Origin: CAZWUZ01 sp964637655 [NCBI: uncultured bacterium]
GTDB taxonomy: Bacteria; DAOPZR01
Reading direction: 5' to 3'
DNA length: 6,438 bases
NCBI GenBank assembly: GCA_964637655.1
Contig: CAZWUZ010000221.1
Coordinates: forward strand, 1-6,438
Shown: positions 5,960 to 6,438 of the stretch, one piece after another
Numbering within the stretch: position 1 is the first letter of the stretch
Layout: every line of letters begins with the position of its first letter
Position numbers and translations under genes: made by a program
Notes under the pieces: model-generated
The model's database searches: none
Seen by the model: only the letters and a program-made list of their open reading frames with translations
What the model was told of the DNA's origin: nothing

Positions 5960-6150
5960 ACGCGGCGAGATGATTGCCCGACAAGCGAACTTCGCGCTGC
6001 TGTGCGCCGTCGCCTGTGGCGGCAGCACGCAGAGCGTTCATCGTACCGTAGACACTTCCCTGCCTTAGATAACGACGCTGCATCAGGATGCTTCCTCCCG
6101 GGCGGCCGCCAGGCAACAGCGGCAGGCGGCGGTGCGCGCCGTGAGGCGCG
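5960..6150. other. Non-coding gap after brnA, no confident gene
   Basis: The DNA returns to high GC just after the antitoxin stop. A GTCGCC/GGCGGC stem with a TGT loop lies at 6009-6023, and CGCGCC-GTGA-GGCGCG (6135-6150) lies directly before the next promoter. Neither has a T-tract. A 32-codon frame at 5970-6068 begins like a lipoprotein signal but cannot be supported as a gene. The stretch may contain decayed sequence at the right edge of the toxin-antitoxin insert. Confidence 0.5.
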
Positions 6151-6161
6151 TTGACCTGCCG
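6120..6161. repeat. Nested inverted repeats overlapping the next gene's promoter
   Basis: An outer pair CGGCAGG (6120-6126) and CCTGCCG (6155-6161) encloses an inner hairpin CGCGCC-GTGA-GGCGCG (6135-6150). The right outer arm overlaps the candidate -35 box TTGACC (6151-6156). It could be an operator, a bidirectional transcription stop, or chance in GC-rich DNA. Confidence 0.45.
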
Positions 6162-6180
6162 CGCGCCCCTGTGCTACGGT
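6151..6180 (+). promoter_or_regulatory. Candidate promoter of the downstream nucleotidyltransferase gene
   Basis: TTGACC (6151-6156, five of six to consensus) is followed after 18 nt by TACGGT (6175-6180), which keeps only the key T, A and final T of the -10 box. Unlike the two strong promoters in this window, this one leaves room for a ribosome site before the ATG at 6198. Confidence 0.4.
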
Positions 6181-6187
6181 AGGGTGT

Positions 6188-6192
6188 GGAGG
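6188..6192 (+). promoter_or_regulatory. Shine-Dalgarno site GGAGG
   Basis: GGAGG lies 5 nt before the ATG at 6198 and supports that start. It is the only strong ribosome-binding site seen in this window. Confidence 0.7.
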
Positions 6193-6197
6193 CGACG

Positions 6198-6438
6198 ATG
6201 AGCGGCACAGAACAGATACTTCAGGATAATCATTTCCGCGCGGAGGTCTTCGCGCGGCTGCAGGATGCCTGCCGGCGCGGGGAACTGAGCGCGGCGAGCA
6301 ACGTGCTGCAGGCATCGCTCGCCCCGCTGCGCGACGGCGATGTCACGCAGCTGCCGGAAGGAGAAGCGGCGGCGGCGCTGGCGCGGCGCGGCAGCGCGGC
6401 AATCGCTGCGGGGCAGGTGGCGGTGCTGGTGCTCAACG
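6198..6438 (+). CDS. N-terminal fragment of a probable UDPGP-family UTP--sugar-1-phosphate uridylyltransferase (cut by window end)
   Basis: The first 80 codons of a gene that runs off the right edge. Residues 1-65 look like a helical N-terminal segment (ILQDNHFRAEVFARLQDACRRGELSAASN). Residues 67-80 (AAIAAGQVAVLVLN) strongly resemble the strand just before the GG-x-x-TR-x-G nucleotide-binding loop of UDP-glucose and UDP-GlcNAc pyrophosphorylases of the UDPGP family. Those enzymes make UDP-sugars from UTP and a sugar-1-phosphate. The decisive loop would begin right after the last base here, so the call rests on the N-terminal pattern. The start is well supported by GGAGG five nt upstream. If correct, it would supply donor for enzymes such as MurG or the glycosyltransferase, but which sugar it uses cannot be told. 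A weak promoter precedes it, and it is separated from murG by the toxin-antitoxin block. Confidence 0.62.
   Translation, partial: MSGTEQILQDNHFRAEVFARLQDACRRGELSAASNVLQASLAPLRDGDVTQLPEGEAAAALARRGSAAIAAGQVAVLVLN

Noticed and set aside
5419-5986. GCTTGTC (5419-5425) and GACAAGC (5980-5986) as terminal inverted repeats of the toxin-antitoxin insert
   Set aside because: Only 7 bp, with no extension and no target duplication; a match this short between two flanks of about 100 bp is likely by chance.
5916-6116. 66-codon minus-strand frame after brnA
   Set aside because: It crosses the brnA coding end, has no domain, ribosome site or promoter of note, and its composition is that of a random GC-rich frame.

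Overview
The window is 6.4 kb of mostly very GC-rich DNA. All genes read on the + strand and code strongly with G/C in third positions. The only exception in composition is an AT-rich block at about 5420-5960. The genes present (MurG, a secreted LysM protein, a GT4 glycosyltransferase) point to a bacterium that makes peptidoglycan. The phylum cannot be fixed from the sequence. A GC-rich Gram-negative-type lineage (PVC/Kiritimatiellota-like or deltaproteobacteria-like) is a guess from the flavour of the proteins, not a demonstrated assignment.

Layout. (1) Positions 3-2206 hold three overlapping or abutting genes: the 3' end of an unrecognised gene, a GT4-family glycosyltransferase, and a PflX-type radical SAM protein (COG1313-like). 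(2) Positions 2203-5309 start with a near-perfect sigma70-type promoter whose -35 box contains the stop codon of the radical SAM gene. It drives a 647-residue exported protein (signal peptide, TPRs, Pro-rich linker, LysM, Pro-rich linker, long coiled coil, TPRs), followed after 21 nt by murG. (3) Positions 5310-5960 hold an intergenic stretch with a perfect 12-bp inverted repeat, then an AT-rich BrnT/BrnA type II toxin-antitoxin operon with its own consensus promoter. This block looks like a horizontally acquired insert. (4) Positions 5960-6197 are a non-coding gap with possible hairpins and a weak promoter. They lead into the first 80 codons of what looks like a UDPGP-family nucleotidyltransferase, cut by the window end.

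Functionally, the chromosomal genes lean towards cell-envelope and sugar-nucleotide metabolism: a glycosyltransferase, lipid II synthesis (MurG), a peptidoglycan-binding scaffold and a probable UDP-sugar pyrophosphorylase. The radical SAM protein is the metabolic outlier. The toxin-antitoxin pair is an accessory element between housekeeping genes.

The most interesting signals are four. Two unrelated genes have the same promoter geometry, with 9 nt between the -10 box and the ATG, which predicts almost leaderless mRNAs, and most genes here have weak or no Shine-Dalgarno sequence. The LysM/TPR/coiled-coil protein has an uncommon architecture and lies next to murG. A three-copy inverted motif lies upstream of the toxin-antitoxin island. 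An 11-nt-period direct repeat overlaps the brnTA promoter. No clearly new multi-gene system is visible.
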